Shown: piece by piece, positions 62,789-64,000 of the stretch | How positions within the stretch are numbered: the stretch's first letter is position 1 | Layout: each line of letters starts with the position of its first letter | From: an uncultured Roseovarius sp. | Lineage (GTDB): Bacteria; Pseudomonadota; Alphaproteobacteria; Rhodobacterales; Rhodobacteraceae | Direction of reading: 5' to 3' | Length of the DNA: 64,000 nt | Assembly: GCF_947489715.1 (NCBI RefSeq) | Contig: NZ_CANLER010000001.1 | Location: 496,001 to 560,000 of the forward strand | Position numbers and translations under genes: made by a program | The notes under the pieces: generated by a model | Seen by the model: only the letters and a program-made list of their open reading frames with translations | Databases searched by the model: none | Told to the model about the DNA's origin: nothing

Positions 62789-64000
62789 TCAGGCGGCGGT
62801 GCGCGCGCAAAGCGTTACAGTGTTACGCCCGTCCGCCTTTGATCCGTAAAGAGCCCGGTCGGCGTGATCCAGCAGGCCCTCGACCGTCATGGCGGGCTTG
62901 CAAGACGCGCGTTGGCCCATTGCAACCCCGACGCTGACAGTGACTTCGATCGGTTCACGCTGCCCCGGAACGTTTATCGGTGTCTGCTGAATGATCCGGC
63001 AGAGTTTGCTGGCAGTCTGGCGTGCCTGGGTCTTGTTGGTATCTGGCGTGACGATCAGGAATTCCTCACCGCCTATACGGGCGATCAAATCGTCATCACC
63101 CAAATTGGCGCGCAGCGTATCGGCGACCCGCGAAAGAACCGCATCGCCCGCGGCATGCCCGTAGCGATCATTGACCTGTTTGAAGTGATCGAGATCGGCC
63201 ACCATGACGGCAAAGCTGCGCCCATCGGCCTGAGAAGAACGGATCAAGCGATCCAGAAACGGCAGGGCGTAGCGGCGGTTATAAAGCCCGGTCAGCGGGT
63301 CGATGACCGCAGCCTGCAACCCAATATGCAACTGGTCGCGCATCAGATCGGCGCTTTGCTTGAAGTCCAACTGTGTTTTGACGCGCAAGGTTAGTTCATG
63401 CGGGTCGATTTCGCCGCAGATGACATCATTCGCGCCCATATCCAGCACCGTAGCGGCCAGTTTGGCGCTTTCGTTCGGCAGGAGCACAATGATCGGGCAA
63501 TTGCGAGTTCCCGGTGCCGCACGGAGTTCAGCCATAAGGCGCAACCCGTCATCGCAGGCATCGGCGTCAAATTTCAGAACAAAGATATCCGGTTGTTTCG
63601 AACCATTTGGTGCGCCACCGGCGCAGTCCGAGGACATGGCCAGATATTCATGGTTGGCCCGGGCTGACAACGTCGCACGAAGCCGGGTCGCGTCGGGTTT
63701 TTTCTGGGCGACAACGGCAACGCGACCGGGGCGCACAAAGGTTTTCTGTGCTTCGGCGAAGCCAAGGGCGGTCGCAGTGCCCGAATGTAGCTTGAGGTCG
63801 TGATCCATGTGACGCTGCCGCAGCAGGCTGCGCAAGCGCGCCAATAGCAAGGTTTCATCAACAGGTTTGGACAAGACTTCGCTGGCACCGGCCTCAAGCG
63901 CCTTGATGCGTGCCTGGGGTGTGTCCTGGGCAAGGATCAGAATAACCGGTAAAGCGTCGATCGTCGCGCAGTTGTGAACCGCGCGCACAAATGCACTACT
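62789..64000 (-). CDS. pleD: PleD-type response regulator / diguanylate cyclase (5' part missing)
   Basis: The frame stays open through position 64000, so the N-terminus lies outside the window. Visible: end of a first receiver domain (ALEAGASEVLSKPVDETLLL), a second, degenerate receiver domain (about KFDADACDDGLRLMAELRAA to LTLRVKTQL), and a full GGDEF domain (DPLTGLYNRRYALPFLDRLI, RIGGEEFLIV, SVGVAM). The GGEEF active site is intact. The usual RxxD inhibitory site five residues upstream is GDDD here. It makes c-di-GMP, which in alphaproteobacteria drives the motile-to-sessile switch. Convergent with the sigma unit, 4 bases apart. Confidence 0.9.
   Translation of the reverse strand, partial: SSAFVRAVHNCATIDALPVILILAQDTPQARIKALEAGASEVLSKPVDETLLLARLRSLLRQRHMDHDLKLHSGTATALGFAEAQKTFVRPGRVAVVAQKKPDATRLRATLSARANHEYLAMSSDCAGGAPNGSKQPDIFVLKFDADACDDGLRLMAELRAAPGTRNCPIIVLLPNESAKLAATVLDMGANDVICGEIDPHELTLRVKTQLDFKQSADLMRDQLHIGLQAAVIDPLTGLYNRRYALPFLDRLIRSSQADGRSFAVMVADLDHFKQVNDRYGHAAGDAVLSRVADTLRANLGDDDLIARIGGEEFLIVTPDTNKTQARQTASKLCRIIQQTPINVPGQREPIEVTVSVGVAMGQRASCKPAMTVEGLLDHADRALYGSKADGRNTVTLCARTAA

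Overview
The window looks like a chromosomal segment of a Rhodobacterales (Roseobacter-group) alphaproteobacterium. This rests on gene content and synteny: a near-complete RcGTA-type gene transfer agent (GTA) cluster, an E1-beta pyruvate dehydrogenase subunit that carries its own lipoyl domain, a luxI/luxR quorum-sensing locus, and many Roseobacter-type secreted and DUF proteins. Base composition is GC-rich, with a few distinctly AT-richer patches (about 1.4-1.86 kb, 3.6-4.0 kb, 15.4-17.4 kb, 23.5-24.5 kb and 46.0 kb).

Layout. 0-3.3 kb: the 5' part of glnA and glnB (minus strand), a bifunctional NAD(P)H-hydrate repair enzyme, and a Hint-domain protein. 3.4-5.8 kb: tRNA-Leu(UAG), a gene-poor AT-rich gap, and trigger factor. 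5.9-7.9 kb: a minus-strand quorum-sensing block (XRE regulator, luxR, luxI). 8.1-9.4 kb: the rpsF-rpsR-rplI operon. 9.6-13.2 kb: a membrane protein, a YceI protein, and an SHMT-family PLP enzyme divergent from a GcvA-like LysR regulator.

13.2-37.1 kb: the GTA. Its upstream region holds three TGTGTRAAC repeats and a TTAA-N7-TTAA CtrA-type box, followed by g1 and the large terminase g2. The cluster is then interrupted by about 9.5 kb. That insert holds a terminator, small AT-rich genes resembling toxin/immunity debris, an HD-fold protein, and an amino-acid-type ABC importer. The importer sits with an inositol-monophosphatase-like enzyme, a cysteine-desulfurase-like PLP enzyme and a divergent LuxR regulator; a Tat-type secreted protein and a second terminator follow. 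The cluster then resumes with portal, g3.5, protease, capsid, connectors, tail tube, chaperones, tape measure, and the g12-g15 baseplate/peptidase/host-contact genes.

37-43 kb: a DksA-like protein converging on g15, cysE, a small secreted peptide, and the pdhA-pdhB-pdhC operon preceded by an FtsB-like gene. 43-54 kb: aidB, two paralogous glycine-zipper lipoproteins flanking a DUF2975/XRE pair, class I aldolase, an SDR, a VOC protein, pgk, two consecutive cyclophilins, and assorted secreted proteins. 54-60 kb: a universal stress protein, a sulfotransferase-like protein, a small SMR-type transporter, an XRE regulator divergent from a DUF2061/desaturase pair with a perfect operator-like palindrome between them, an EamA exporter, a NUDIX hydrolase and a DUF983 protein. 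60.6-64 kb: an EF-hand secreted protein, a sigma-factor / membrane protein / metal-sensor-like operon, and a PleD-type diguanylate cyclase cut by the window edge.

Most genes are ordinary Roseobacter core genes. The strongest candidates for new biology are the split GTA with two internal terminators and a regulated uptake cassette between terminase and portal, its repeat/CtrA-like control region, and the hairpin over the luxI ribosome-binding site.
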